From NCBI RefSeq assembly GCF_002863225.1, contig NZ_PKEK01000010.1:85986-149985 (forward strand): a DNA stretch of 64,000 nucleotides. The letters run 5' to 3'. A program made the translations under genes and the position numbers. This DNA comes from Mycobacterium sp. GTDB lineage: Bacteria; Actinomycetota; Actinomycetes; Mycobacteriales; Mycobacteriaceae. Every line of letters starts with the position of its first letter. Position 1 is the stretch's first letter. Under the pieces are notes generated by a model. The model did not search any database. It saw nothing but the letters and a program-made list of their open reading frames with translations, and was not told the DNA's origin. Shown one piece after another: positions 19,649 to 29,562 of the stretch.

Positions 19649-20317
19649 CTAATCGGATGCGCCTTCGGCAAGTTGATCGACGATCCTAATGGTCTCTACG
19701 CTCACCGTGGTGACCTTCTTGATGAGCTCGACGATGTAGGTCGGGTCGTCATGCTCGTCACACCAGTCGTTGGGGTCGTTGACGATGCCGGATGCTTTGT
19801 CCGTTGAAACCTGGTATCGATTAATGACCCACACCAGCGCCGAGCGTGACCCAAGCTGATACCGCTCGGCATCTTCGGGTATGCCCGTAATGGTGACCTT
19901 CGCGTTGTAAATGATCGTCGAGTGGTCCGTCTTGGATGCCCACTTCATCTTCTGCACGCGCCAAGACTGTCGGTCGGTTGGGTCCACACCTGGCTTGATT
20001 TCAACTTCAAGGGGATACGGCTTTGCATCCTCGTATGTGAGGTGTAGGTCGGCGAGTGTGCGACCGATTGCGACAAGCTGGTCGAAACGTTCTCGGCGTT
20101 CCGGCGTTGGAACGTGGGGCAGCATCTTCTTTAGGTCTGCGGCGTGCTCAGAGCGATAAGTCGGGTCGTGTAGTACCCCGTAGGTGTAGTAGAAGATGTC
20201 ATCCTTGACCACTTGTTGGCCCGAGGATTGCCTGTAAAGCATGAGAATTGAGTCAGTAATGTTGTCTTTGCGGCGGGCTCCCGTGCGTGCCGCATCGCAC
20301 TCGACTTGGTTAGTCAT
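19649..20317 (-). CDS. Stand-alone C-terminal domain of a Type ISP restriction-modification enzyme (truncated or split)
   Basis: DNITDSILMLYRQ..VKDDIFYYTYGVLHDPTYRSEHAADLKKMLPHVP; YNAKVTITGIPEDAERYQLGSRSALVWVINRYQVSTDKASGIVNDPNDWCDE, as in C-termini of ISP enzymes. Confidence 0.75.
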   Translation of the reverse strand: MTNQVECDAARTGARRKDNITDSILMLYRQSSGQQVVKDDIFYYTYGVLHDPTYRSEHAADLKKMLPHVPTPERRERFDQLVAIGRTLADLHLTYEDAKPYPLEVEIKPGVDPTDRQSWRVQKMKWASKTDHSTIIYNAKVTITGIPEDAERYQLGSRSALVWVINRYQVSTDKASGIVNDPNDWCDEHDDPTYIVELIKKVTTVSVETIRIVDQLAEGASD

Positions 20318-20385
20318 GTTGCCAGGTAAAGCGCCTTAAACCCCGATGCACGCAGTGAGAACTTCCCACAACCTACTGACAACGA

Positions 20386-21255
20386 TCACGACGACTGAGT
20401 GTCTTCGATGAGCGACGATTGAATGTAGTCAGCGGCGCACATGTCAGTCATGCTGGTGATTTCTGGGCCGACGATGGTGATCCCGCCGCTTTGAGCGCGA
20501 CCGTAGAGGCCCAACACGAGAGCCGCCCAACCTTCGCCATCTATCTTCTGGCGTGCCGCTTCATCAGTTGCAACAACGAAAACGGTGACGACGGTGGGCG
20601 TGTTCGGATCGTTCCAGTCAACTCGTATCTCTCGTACCCCTGAGTTCAGCGCAACACCGCCGTCCGGAAGGGCTCGCATGGAAGCGAAGAGTGGTGTGAC
20701 AACTAAATCAATGCATGATTGAGGCGCTGCGAGCCGCTGCCGTCGTGCTCCGAGCCTCAACGCGAGTTGGGCGTAGCCAGCTTCGTCGGGGAATGCCTCC
20801 GCCGGGTGCCGAGTCATTAGAAGAGTCTTTTCAACCGGAATCTCTAGACGAAGGTCGGCGACCCAGAGCCGATCGGCAGCCCAGTCAGCGGTTACGTGTA
20901 TGTAGTGGCCGATCTGCGCTCCTTTTACCTGCCCATGCTGACCTATTGGGAGGCGGTCGAATGCGTCATAGACAGGCGCAACGGTGATCCAAGGGTTGTT
21001 GCCCTTCATGAGGTCGCAAGACTGCGTCAGGATCATCGCTCGCCTTAGCGGATAGCCTTCTTCGCCTACAATTGACGGCGTTTCGGCCACAAGTGTCTGC
21101 CTGCGTCCGCTCCACAGGTATGTGTCTGACGCCAGGAAAAATGTGGGAACTTCGTCGATCACGTGACCTTGGCGGTAGGCGTCGAGATGTTCGTAAAATC
21201 CTGGCGGCCATCCTTCGGATGCACCGAAGTCAGGCTGTGGGCCAACGGGATTCAC
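20386..21255 (-). CDS. Uncharacterised 'QSCDL' motif protein
   Basis: Intact 289-aa ORF, MILTQSCDLMKGNNPWITVAPVYD; 3 nt after upstream gene. Confidence 0.65.
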   Translation of the reverse strand: MNPVGPQPDFGASEGWPPGFYEHLDAYRQGHVIDEVPTFFLASDTYLWSGRRQTLVAETPSIVGEEGYPLRRAMILTQSCDLMKGNNPWITVAPVYDAFDRLPIGQHGQVKGAQIGHYIHVTADWAADRLWVADLRLEIPVEKTLLMTRHPAEAFPDEAGYAQLALRLGARRQRLAAPQSCIDLVVTPLFASMRALPDGGVALNSGVREIRVDWNDPNTPTVVTVFVVATDEAARQKIDGEGWAALVLGLYGRAQSGGITIVGPEITSMTDMCAADYIQSSLIEDTQSS

Positions 21256-21258
21256 GTT

Positions 21259-22035
21259 CTATGGTTCAGACGGGTCGTCAAGATTTGCGGCTAACCAGCT
21301 ATTCACAGGGGGGAGAGTCGGGGCCGTTAATTCCCTTCGCAAGCGTTTCGCGATACCCCTGACCTGCTCATCATCACCCTTCGCCTCAATGAGCTGGTCA
21401 AGGGGTGATGGGTCGCCATCGTGAAACCAGCGTCTAGCAGCAGCATCGCCAGCTACCTGAACGGCAGACGCCGCTAGACCATGCAGACGTAGCACACGGT
21501 GAACGGTTGCCGGTCGCGGATTGGTTGCACGATCACGCCACGCATAAACGGCTCCACGACTTATCCCGGCCGCCTCAGCTGCTTGCTGGAGTCCGATGCC
21601 CAACCACTCTTGTATTTGCGCCAAGCTTAGGTCGAGGAGAGCAGCAGGTCCCGGCTCGGTCGTCGAGACTGTGAACGGCGCTATCATCGGAACGATTCTG
21701 GCGCTCCAGCGGCTAGCGGCGGGCGTCATCTCGAACACTATCCGGGCACTTCTCGCAGTGTCTACCGACGCCCTCGTATGAACCAGCTGATTCCGTAAGC
21801 GCATGTCGTATATGCGCGAGAACGCATCGACGAGGCCGAGTTCGCGTTCAAGTGATTCTTGCGTGAACCAGACATTTTCATATCCAAATTTGGAAGCGGG
21901 GAGGTTCCCAAATGGATCGCTATAAATGCTCGACGCAGTTGACGCATAGCTCTTGGGCAAGGTCGCAGGCTCTTCCGACCGATCAATTTTCGTCTTCACG
22001 GCGTACGCGCTCTTCACTTGACCCCCTTGAGCCAA
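21259..22035 (-). CDS. Helix-turn-helix protein of unknown function
   Basis: LSLAQIQEWLGIGLQQAAEAAGISRGAVYAWRDRATNPRPATVHRVLRLHGL, Xre-like HTH; start overlaps end of upstream gene by 22 bp. Confidence 0.65.
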   Translation of the reverse strand: MAQGGQVKSAYAVKTKIDRSEEPATLPKSYASTASSIYSDPFGNLPASKFGYENVWFTQESLERELGLVDAFSRIYDMRLRNQLVHTRASVDTARSARIVFEMTPAASRWSARIVPMIAPFTVSTTEPGPAALLDLSLAQIQEWLGIGLQQAAEAAGISRGAVYAWRDRATNPRPATVHRVLRLHGLAASAVQVAGDAAARRWFHDGDPSPLDQLIEAKGDDEQVRGIAKRLRRELTAPTLPPVNSWLAANLDDPSEP

Positions 22036-22790
22036 AGGTAGAGATCATCTTCAAGCGAAGCGCGAAATAGAGCCCCAGTGTATCCGTGCAGTATTTCTGC
22101 CGTCTGAGTTACATCGTCGACTGTGAAGGGCATCGGGATTTCACGAAACACGTCGTAGTCGAGCAGATATTTTCTGGGACCCTCAGCGCCCTCATCAGCG
22201 AGCAGTCCGTGGTGGAACATGCACCGAGCATCACTCTCAAGCAGCAGCAGTTGCCGTTGGTCGGAGCCGAGCACAGCACTGCCGAATGTGGTGTCGTCCA
22301 CCAGGCCCCGCACCGATTCTCTTATCAGGCCGCGCCAATCTTGTTGCCCATCTGGCATCGGAACCTGGTCTATGAAACGCATCCCAAGACGCAGGCATTG
22401 AGATGGATCGAAGACGGTTGCCACCGTTTCAGCTACAGCCTTGAATACAGTCGCCATAGTCTGCCAACCCTCATATTTTTGAGTCTCAAGCGTCACGCTG
22501 TCCGAGTTGAGCATTAACGACCACCCGTCGACCGACTCAAGCCTGTATGCGTTCTTGTTCTCCTGCACGGGTCCTGCGGGGGTAAACGTGAATCGCATTT
22601 GGGGTGCCACCTGGAGACTCGCCCATGAGCTACCTAGCCGCTTCTGAACTGCCCTGGCTTGCCCGTGTGTAAGGTCGCCGACCTCTTCGAAGTTGACCTG
22701 CACTGCCACGAGTACCAGCGGGCTTCGTTCTAGCTTCTGGCTCACGTAAGGGGGGAGCTGTAGCGGAGCCGGAACGCCATTTGTTGACAC
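22014..22790 (-). CDS. TIGR04255-like protein
   Basis: GTG start VSTNGVPAPLQLPPYVSQKLERSPLVLVAVQVNFEE; SVDGWSLMLNSDSVTLETQKYEGW..LRLGMRFIDQV; ORF track start is over-extended. Confidence 0.6.
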   Translation of the reverse strand: MSTNGVPAPLQLPPYVSQKLERSPLVLVAVQVNFEEVGDLTHGQARAVQKRLGSSWASLQVAPQMRFTFTPAGPVQENKNAYRLESVDGWSLMLNSDSVTLETQKYEGWQTMATVFKAVAETVATVFDPSQCLRLGMRFIDQVPMPDGQQDWRGLIRESVRGLVDDTTFGSAVLGSDQRQLLLLESDARCMFHHGLLADEGAEGPRKYLLDYDVFREIPMPFTVDDVTQTAEILHGYTGALFRASLEDDLYLWLKGVK

Positions 22791-23017
22791 CAATTGAACA
22801 TACCCGCCTTGCCTGACGGTCGAGGGAGTTACTGGAGTAGCGGGGCGCGTGTTTCGCCGCCTGGCCCGCACCGCAGAACCAGGTGGGGGCGGGACCCCCC
22901 AACCCCACCTTTGAAGGCCAACGGCCGAGACTGATGATTTTGGCCTGTACGGGTCTGGGAGATTTTGCCGCCGGCTTGACGCGCCTAACGAGTACGTCGT
23001 GTGCCAGGCTCGTAGGC

Positions 23018-23440
23018 GTGATTCACATCGTTCAGTACAAGAGCGGAGAGACGAAGAAGCATCTTGGGCCCCCGATCTTTTCTGGGGAGTCGTACAAGGT
23101 CGGTATGGACAAGCGACCCCCAGGCGAGTGGGTGAAGGTAACTGTGGAGGCCCACGGCAGCGTGACCGGGGCAGTTTCGCAGGGGCCGGACTCCGCCATC
23201 CGCCAGCTTGCAAACCAGTCTTGGAAAGGCGACCGAGAGACCACCGACATGTATTCAGTCGTCGAGGTCACCGACCTGGCAGAACCGGCGGTACTTCGCG
23301 GGCCGCCGGTGTGGATAGACACGTCGCTCAAGATCGGTGATGACGTTTACCCTGAAGGCAAATGGACGAAGGTGACGGTCAACGCGACTGGGTGGGCAGC
23401 GGCGACCGCACCGAAAGCTGAGCCGGACCAAGGCGATTAA
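23018..23440 (+). CDS. Hypothetical protein with two similar ~30-aa segments
   Basis: GTG start VIHIVQYKSGETKKHLG; SYKVGMDKRPPGEWVKVTVEAHG vs SLKIGDDVYPEGKWTKVTVNATG. Confidence 0.5.
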   Translation: MIHIVQYKSGETKKHLGPPIFSGESYKVGMDKRPPGEWVKVTVEAHGSVTGAVSQGPDSAIRQLANQSWKGDRETTDMYSVVEVTDLAEPAVLRGPPVWIDTSLKIGDDVYPEGKWTKVTVNATGWAAATAPKAEPDQGD

Positions 23441-23468
23441 CCCTCTCGCCCAGAGCCATCCTCCACCG

Positions 23469-23499
23469 TACGCGGGTTCGATTCCCGTCATCGGCTCCA
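23469..23499 (+). repeat. attachment-site copy 2 (31-bp direct repeat)
   Basis: Perfect copy of tRNA-Gly 3' end 18029-18059. Confidence 0.9.
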
Positions 23500-23579
23500 G
23501 GCCTGAGCGGCGCCAGCATCGTTCGATTGAGCGATACCAGAGCAGAGGGTGCTCACACCAGACGAGCCACCGAGACGGG

Positions 23580-24182
23580 TCAGTGCTGCGCGTCGATCAT
23601 GGCGGCGATCGCCTTCTGAGCGTCTTTCGCGGCCAGCGGAGGCGTGGCGAACATCTCGGCGATCATCATCGCGACCGGTGTGGTCCACAGCAGCAAACCC
23701 AACGCGACGGTGTGGTCACCGTTGGTCTCGGCATTCAAGCGGGCCATCAAGTTCGCCAACGCCTCGCCCAGACGTTCCATGTGTCGTCTTCCGAGTCCAC
23801 TCCGTAAATGCTTGGTGGAGATGAGAATCTCCAACCCCGCCATAGCCTTTGGATTCGCGAAGGCCTCCCAGGTCGCACGCACCAAGTCTTCGGTGTCCGT
23901 GGCTGCCGCCGGATCGGACAACACTTCGAGCGATGCGGTCAGCCGATCCACGGCATCTTCGATTACCGCAGTCAGCAGGCCATCTCGATCCCCGAAGTGA
24001 TGCTGGATGACACCCCAACTCACGCCCGCTCGTTCGATGATGTGCCGTGCGCTGGCCGCGGAAAAGCCTTCCTCACGGATGCACGCAACGGTCTCGTCGA
24101 TGAGTAGGTCGCGGGTCCGGTCCCCCCGCTCCTGTCGCCCGGTGGTCGGACGACGCGGGACGGTCCGCTTGCGACCTGTCAT
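23580..24182 (-). CDS. TetR/AcrR family regulator
   Basis: ACIREEGFSAASARHIIERAGVSWGVIQHHFGDRDGLL. Confidence 0.85.
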   Translation of the reverse strand: MTGRKRTVPRRPTTGRQERGDRTRDLLIDETVACIREEGFSAASARHIIERAGVSWGVIQHHFGDRDGLLTAVIEDAVDRLTASLEVLSDPAAATDTEDLVRATWEAFANPKAMAGLEILISTKHLRSGLGRRHMERLGEALANLMARLNAETNGDHTVALGLLLWTTPVAMMIAEMFATPPLAAKDAQKAIAAMIDAQH

Positions 24183-24308
24183 CTACGCAATCCGCCCTGC
24201 TCACCGTGCTGCCTCACCCACGACACCTTAGGGGAACACCCTTGCCTTAAAAACATGGCGCGTGCAATGCTTCGGGCATGCCGCTGCACGTCGTTCGAGG
24301 AGTGGACC

Positions 24309-25070
24309 ATGACTGAGACGATCAAGACCGACGACAAGCAAGCGTCACCGGAGAGGCCGGGACTGTCGTCGTTGCAGAAGTCGCTCTTCGGCGTCTTGGC
24401 GTTCTTCTTCATCATTCACATCGTGTTCTGGTACCTCGAATTTCATGCCGGGGTGTCCCACTTCGTAGCGTCCACCACGTTGGTCGTCTTCGTTGTGGGC
24501 TGCTTCTTGACTGCACTGGCGATGCCGTGGCTTCCGCTACCGGGCCAGCGTGACTGGACCAGATCGGAACGACTGAGCGCGATGGTCATTGCGTGGGTCT
24601 TCATCGCCCTGATACCGCGATTCATTTGGGAACTACCGTGGCTCTTGCTCTTTGACCAGATCAAAGCCGGCGTCCAACACGGTGCGCTTTGGACCTATAT
24701 GTGGTCGCCCATCCTCCTTGGCGGCGACGCGCGTTACCTGAACGGCGACCCGCTCATCGTCGTCCTGGAGTGGATTGCCTTCTTCATCGGACTATTCGAG
24801 GCCTACGCGATGGTGCAGTTCTTCCGAAATGGTAAGCAGTTCACCAGCACTCAACTGTCTTTCATCATGGGCGGGATGATCGTGGAGGTCACACTGCCTG
24901 CGGTCTACTTCGGGGTAGAGGTCGCCAACAACTTGCAAAGCATGACCAGTCCCGTCGAGATGTGGATCAAATTCGTAGTCCTGAACCTGCTGTGGTGCAC
25001 CATGCCGTTCGTCACCTACTTCTGGGGCGTCCGCAGGCTGGCTCGCCAGGACCTCGCGGTGAAGTTTTGA
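24309..25070 (+). CDS. Multi-TM membrane protein (possibly emopamil-binding/EXPERA-like)
   Basis: MTETIKTDDKQ start; several TM helices; family assignment uncertain. Confidence 0.55.
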   Translation: MTETIKTDDKQASPERPGLSSLQKSLFGVLAFFFIIHIVFWYLEFHAGVSHFVASTTLVVFVVGCFLTALAMPWLPLPGQRDWTRSERLSAMVIAWVFIALIPRFIWELPWLLLFDQIKAGVQHGALWTYMWSPILLGGDARYLNGDPLIVVLEWIAFFIGLFEAYAMVQFFRNGKQFTSTQLSFIMGGMIVEVTLPAVYFGVEVANNLQSMTSPVEMWIKFVVLNLLWCTMPFVTYFWGVRRLARQDLAVKF

Positions 25071-25111
25071 ACGCGACCCGCCGGGTCACTCACGGCAGAC
25101 GGGGTGGCGCA

Positions 25112-25720
25112 TTACCGGCTGATTGCTGCGCGGGCGCGAACTGAGGGCGCAATCCAATCCGCAAGGAATTGCCGCAGTTTCGCACCAGAACGCGCCGGCC
25201 GTCCAGGATCCACGATCAACGACTGCAGCGTTCGCAGCATCACTTCGACGAGTTCGTCGAGCTTGTCATCCGCGAATCCCGCGCCGGCCCAGTCGACATC
25301 GAACCGCTCAACGATGGATCGACCAAGATCAACGGCCATGTCAGAGGTGACGCCTGCTGTGAAGGCACTGGCCTTACCGGGTTCGAACACCAAGCTGAGG
25401 TAACGGTCTTCGGCGATCTGCTCGAACGTGAACGCGATGCCCTCCACCACAGCCTCGGTGGGGTCAGAAATCGAAACCAGTTGCGCGGCAAGCCGATCCA
25501 AGAATCCACCTATTGCCGCTAAGGCCGTAGCAGCAATGAGTGCCTCTTGGGTTGGGAAGTACCGGTAGATCGTCTGGCGGGTGACTCCGAGTCGCTGAGC
25601 TACCTCCGACACGTTGACGGTTCCGCCTTCGTCAATGATGCGCCGGGTCGCGGTGACGATTCGCTCGACCGCCTCGTCGTCGTCCTGGGGCATGTCGCCC
25701 GACCACCCATGCCTACGCAT
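25112..25720 (-). CDS. TetR family regulator
   Basis: ATRRIIDEGGTVNVSEVAQRLGVTRQTIYRYFPTQEALIAA. Confidence 0.9.
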   Translation of the reverse strand: MRRHGWSGDMPQDDDEAVERIVTATRRIIDEGGTVNVSEVAQRLGVTRQTIYRYFPTQEALIAATALAAIGGFLDRLAAQLVSISDPTEAVVEGIAFTFEQIAEDRYLSLVFEPGKASAFTAGVTSDMAVDLGRSIVERFDVDWAGAGFADDKLDELVEVMLRTLQSLIVDPGRPARSGAKLRQFLADWIAPSVRARAAISR

Positions 25721-25760
25721 GACGTGATCGTCGCATAGCGTCCAGCATCATTTGTTGACA

Positions 25761-25782
25761 ATACAGTGCATGTCGAATGTAT
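25761..25782. promoter_or_regulatory. Imperfect palindrome ATACAGTGCATGTCGAATGTAT, candidate TetR operator, preceded by TTGACA
   Basis: Between divergent TetR and Rieske genes; ATACA/TGTAT arms. Confidence 0.4.
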
Positions 25783-25812
25783 GGTCTGAGTGGCCGTTCA
25801 GAGGAGTGCGCG

Positions 25813-26985
25813 ATGACGCTGGCAAGCAACCGACCTGCCCACGGAACTGATGAGACGCTCACCCGGCGTGCGCTCCACCATGCGATCAACCGAACGACCG
25901 ACTTCGCCGACACGGAGTTGCGGGTTCCGCTGCACTACTACCGCGACCCCAAGATCACCGAGATCGAGGAGTCACAGATTCTGCGTCGAGTGCCGCTGGC
26001 CGTCGTGCCGTCTGCGCAGATTCCCGAGAAGAACGACTACGTTGTCCGCTCCGTCCTGGGTGATTCCCTGCTGGTCACCCGTGACCGATCCGGTACCAGC
26101 CACGTGTTCCTGAACTACTGCCGCCATCGCGGAGCCATGCCCGCGTGCGGGTCCGGGAACTCGTCTCGCTTCGTGTGCCCGTACCACGCGTGGACTTACA
26201 AAAACACCGGAGAACTGTTCACGGTTCCAGGCAAGGCCGGCTTCTCTTCAATGGACACAACGGATTACGGTCTGGTCGAACTGCCCTCCGATGAGCGCTA
26301 CGGCTTCGTCTGGGCGGTCTTGACTGCGGACGCCACAATCGACCTCGACGCGCACCTCGGAGACCTGGCCGCTGAACTCGAGCTCTGGAACTACGACTCT
26401 TTCGGCTACCACACCGAGCGCGAGTTCACGTCCGAGGTCTCGTGGAAGGGCGCGCTGGAAGCGTTCGCCGAGGGATACCACTTCCCCTACGTCCACGGCC
26501 AGAGCCTCATCGGCCAAAACACCCTCGCCAACACCACGATCTACGACGAGTTCGGCAAACATCATCGACTCGGCTTCCCGTTCAACTGGATCACCAATGT
26601 ACAAACGGACCCCGCCGCGTCGGCGGAACCGTCCGCCAACATGGGCGTCATCTACTGGGTGTATCCCAACCTCATCCTCGCCAACAGCCCAGTCGGCGTG
26701 GAGATCATCGACATCCTCCCCGACGGAGAACCCACCCGCTGCACCGTCCGCCACAGTTGGATGGGCCGAGTCCCGGCAACCACCGACGACATGCGAGCGG
26801 GTTACGACGCAATCTACGAAGGAGTGCACGCCGCCGTCAGAGACGAGGACTTCGCGATGTTGCCTCAATGCGGAGAGGGAGTCCGCCACGGACAACACGA
26901 TCACATGATCATCGGGCGCAACGAGATCGGCGTCCAGCACATGATCAGGGTCTTCGCCCAGGAACTGGGTGTCGCGCTGGCGTAG
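25813..26985 (+). CDS. Rieske 2Fe-2S aromatic ring-hydroxylating oxygenase alpha subunit
   Basis: CRHRGAMPACGSGNSSRFVCPYHAWTY Rieske motif; FAEGYHFPYVHG mononuclear-iron site. Confidence 0.9.
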   Translation: MTLASNRPAHGTDETLTRRALHHAINRTTDFADTELRVPLHYYRDPKITEIEESQILRRVPLAVVPSAQIPEKNDYVVRSVLGDSLLVTRDRSGTSHVFLNYCRHRGAMPACGSGNSSRFVCPYHAWTYKNTGELFTVPGKAGFSSMDTTDYGLVELPSDERYGFVWAVLTADATIDLDAHLGDLAAELELWNYDSFGYHTEREFTSEVSWKGALEAFAEGYHFPYVHGQSLIGQNTLANTTIYDEFGKHHRLGFPFNWITNVQTDPAASAEPSANMGVIYWVYPNLILANSPVGVEIIDILPDGEPTRCTVRHSWMGRVPATTDDMRAGYDAIYEGVHAAVRDEDFAMLPQCGEGVRHGQHDHMIIGRNEIGVQHMIRVFAQELGVALA

Positions 26986-27017
26986 CGCATGCACGGAGGA
27001 ATCGGCCTCGCTTGCAT

Positions 27018-29372
27018 TCACCGTCTCGGGCCACCGAACGACGGCGGCGCCGAGGATGGACCGCTGCCCCACAACAGGTTCGGGACGGCCGACAGCGAAA
27101 ATGCGACGTCGCCGCCGGTCCGGATGATCGACTCCGGAAGATACGTCTGATCGCTGGGCCGATCGTCGATGCTGAGGCCGTTGATGTAGGTCAGCCCGTC
27201 CGACGCCCCCGGGGCGGAGAGACGAATGCTTTTGCCTGCCGGCAAAGCGATTTCGACGCGGTCGAACAGCGGGGTGTTGACCGCGAGGATCGGCGTGCCT
27301 GGCGTGACGGGATAGAGGCCCAGCGCCGCCCAGACGTACCAACTCGACATCGCCCCGAGGTCGTCGTTGCCCGGTTCACCGTCGGGCGTCGGGCTGAAGG
27401 CGGTGCGGCGCACCCGATCGACCGTCAGCTGGGTTTTCCACGGCTGGCCGATGTAGTCGTACAACCACGGGACGCCGAAGTTCGGCTCGTTGCCGATCCA
27501 CAGGTTGGGTTTGTACGGGCCGGCATTGACCTCGCTGGTGAAGCGGTCGAGTCGTAGGCCCGTCGCCAGCGGGCCGCCGAGCGCGTTCACCAGCCCGGCA
27601 ACATTGTGCGGGACCATCCAGAGGTACTGCTCGGCGTTGCCCTCCTCGAATCCCTCCTGTCCGAGGTGGTCGGCGTCGGGCAGCACGAGTCCGGGACCGT
27701 CGGCGAATTTGCCGGCGGTGTCGCGGGGCGACAGATAGCCGGTCGCGGGATTGAGCAAGTTACGCCAGAACTGCGCTCGCCTCTGGAATTCGGTTGTAAC
27801 AGAACCGAATCCGATCGATTCGGCAAAACGGGCGATCGCGAAGTCATCGACCGACCACTCCAGCGTCACTGACGCACCGGGATAGGAATTGACACTGCCG
27901 AATGGTCGCGTCTGGGGCAGGTAGCCGTATTCGACGTAGCTTTTGGCGATCGGCCGCTCCACGTAGTCGCCCAGCCCGACACCACCTTCGGACGCTGCCT
28001 TCAGCATGTAATACAGCGCGGTTTTGACGTCGAAGTCGTTGCCGCCGAATGTGTACAGCCCGACGATGAGCGGGACCGGGTTGTCTCCGGTCATGATCGC
28101 GGTCGACGAATTAGCCAGTCCCCAGCGCGGAAACGCTCCGCTCTGCGCGGCGTCGTTCACCAGCGACTGCGCCATGTCACCGGCCCGCTCCGGAAACAGC
28201 AACGCCTGCAGCGCGGCCAGGCAACGGTAGGTGTCCCAGTCGGAGAAGTTGGCGTATTGGGCGTGCCCCTTGGCGACGGTGTGCACGCCACCGTCGAATC
28301 CGAGGTAGTTGCCGTCGACGTCGTTGAAAGTGTTGGGGTGCAACAGGGATCGATACAGTGCCGTGTAGAACGTGTTCAGGTCGTCACGGTTGGTTCCAGC
28401 AACCCGAATCCGTGACAGCGCCGCGTTCCATTCCGTGGCTGCGGCCGCGCGGACGTCATCGAAGCCGCGACCGCGTTCGGCAGCCAGGTTGGCCCGGGCG
28501 CCGTCGACACTGACGTAGGAGATCGCCGTGTGCACCTCGATCACCGAGCCGGCCGGAAACTCGACCCATCCCCCGACCTGCGCCGCCTTGGCCGCGCGCG
28601 CTCCCGGGTGCACCGCGTGCCCATCGAAGGTGCCGTGGGAGATGAACGGCCGGCTGACTGTCATCACGAAGTACACGGTGTAGGTGTTCTTGGCGCCGCA
28701 GAATCCACCGGATGTCGCCGACCCGGTGATCGTCGTGTTGTCGTCGCCGATCTCGATGCTCGACGCAGAGTTGCCCGCCAGTGATCCGCCGGGGCGCACG
28801 TGGAAGATCGCGGGCCGACCGTCGGCGGGATAGCGGTACCGGCCGACACCGGTACGGGTGGTGGCGGTCAGTTCCGCACTCACTCCGGTGTCGGGAAAAC
28901 GCGCCGCGTAGTAGCCGGGTGTGCCGATCTCGGTGTCGTCGTGCGCGATCGTCTCCCAGGCCCACCAGGGTTGCGCGCCGATCGGCGTGGTGGTCGGCAG
29001 CACCGGGATATCGCCGAAAGCCGGACAGCCTGCTGAGGCGTGGGTCAGGCTGAACCCCGTCGAGCGGGGGTTGCGGTAGTCGTAGCCGGCGTAGGTGTCG
29101 GTGGTGTCCGGCGAATACTGCACCATCCCGAACGGCGTCGCGGCGCCGGGAAAGTTGTTGATCTCCCCCATCGTCTCGCTGCCTGTTCCGGTGCCGATGA
29201 GCGTGTTGACGTGCTCGACCGGATTCACGACCAGCGGGAGCTCCTCGGCGCGAGCCGGAGCAACCGTCAGCGGCACCCAGACACCAGCCGCGGCGATCAC
29301 CACGGTGAGTGCGCCAAAAGCTCTCCGGGTCCACCCCATTCGACGCAGCGTATTGGTTGCCCGCTGCCGCAT
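27018..29372 (-). CDS. GH92 family alpha-1,2-mannosidase-like secreted protein (Rv0584-like)
   Basis: [78 protein letters not shown]. Confidence 0.9.
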   Translation of the reverse strand: MRQRATNTLRRMGWTRRAFGALTVVIAAAGVWVPLTVAPARAEELPLVVNPVEHVNTLIGTGTGSETMGEINNFPGAATPFGMVQYSPDTTDTYAGYDYRNPRSTGFSLTHASAGCPAFGDIPVLPTTTPIGAQPWWAWETIAHDDTEIGTPGYYAARFPDTGVSAELTATTRTGVGRYRYPADGRPAIFHVRPGGSLAGNSASSIEIGDDNTTITGSATSGGFCGAKNTYTVYFVMTVSRPFISHGTFDGHAVHPGARAAKAAQVGGWVEFPAGSVIEVHTAISYVSVDGARANLAAERGRGFDDVRAAAATEWNAALSRIRVAGTNRDDLNTFYTALYRSLLHPNTFNDVDGNYLGFDGGVHTVAKGHAQYANFSDWDTYRCLAALQALLFPERAGDMAQSLVNDAAQSGAFPRWGLANSSTAIMTGDNPVPLIVGLYTFGGNDFDVKTALYYMLKAASEGGVGLGDYVERPIAKSYVEYGYLPQTRPFGSVNSYPGASVTLEWSVDDFAIARFAESIGFGSVTTEFQRRAQFWRNLLNPATGYLSPRDTAGKFADGPGLVLPDADHLGQEGFEEGNAEQYLWMVPHNVAGLVNALGGPLATGLRLDRFTSEVNAGPYKPNLWIGNEPNFGVPWLYDYIGQPWKTQLTVDRVRRTAFSPTPDGEPGNDDLGAMSSWYVWAALGLYPVTPGTPILAVNTPLFDRVEIALPAGKSIRLSAPGASDGLTYINGLSIDDRPSDQTYLPESIIRTGGDVAFSLSAVPNLLWGSGPSSAPPSFGGPRR

Positions 29373-29562
29373 TGCCGTTTCGGCCGCGACCGGGCGAGCA
29401 GGACGGCTCCGCCGGGCAAAACAAGGGAAAACCCTATAGCAAACCGCGCGGTCCACGACATAGCGTTGGCTGGTCGCGACCGGCGTCAGGCGCGCCGGAC
29501 ACGCCCGCGCAAACGTTTTCGATGTGGATCGGCGATCCGCCATCCGGAAAGGCCGCGTGAGC

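Larger units (their letters stand above)
18029..23499. mobile_element. ~5.4 kb tRNA-Gly-integrated genomic element (probable defective integrative element)
   Basis: Flanking 31-bp direct repeats; integrase remnant next to tRNA; cargo of nuclease/R-M-like genes. Confidence 0.85.

Noticed and set aside
22791-23213. N-terminal extension of the TIGR04255-like ORF (399-aa version)
   Set aside because: Upstream part is low-quality Arg/Pro/Ser-rich sequence overlapping the divergent gene; the GTG at 22790 gives a family-sized protein.
23469-23499. Second tRNA-Gly gene
   Set aside because: Only the 3' T-arm/acceptor half is present; there is no D-arm or anticodon arm upstream, consistent with an att copy.
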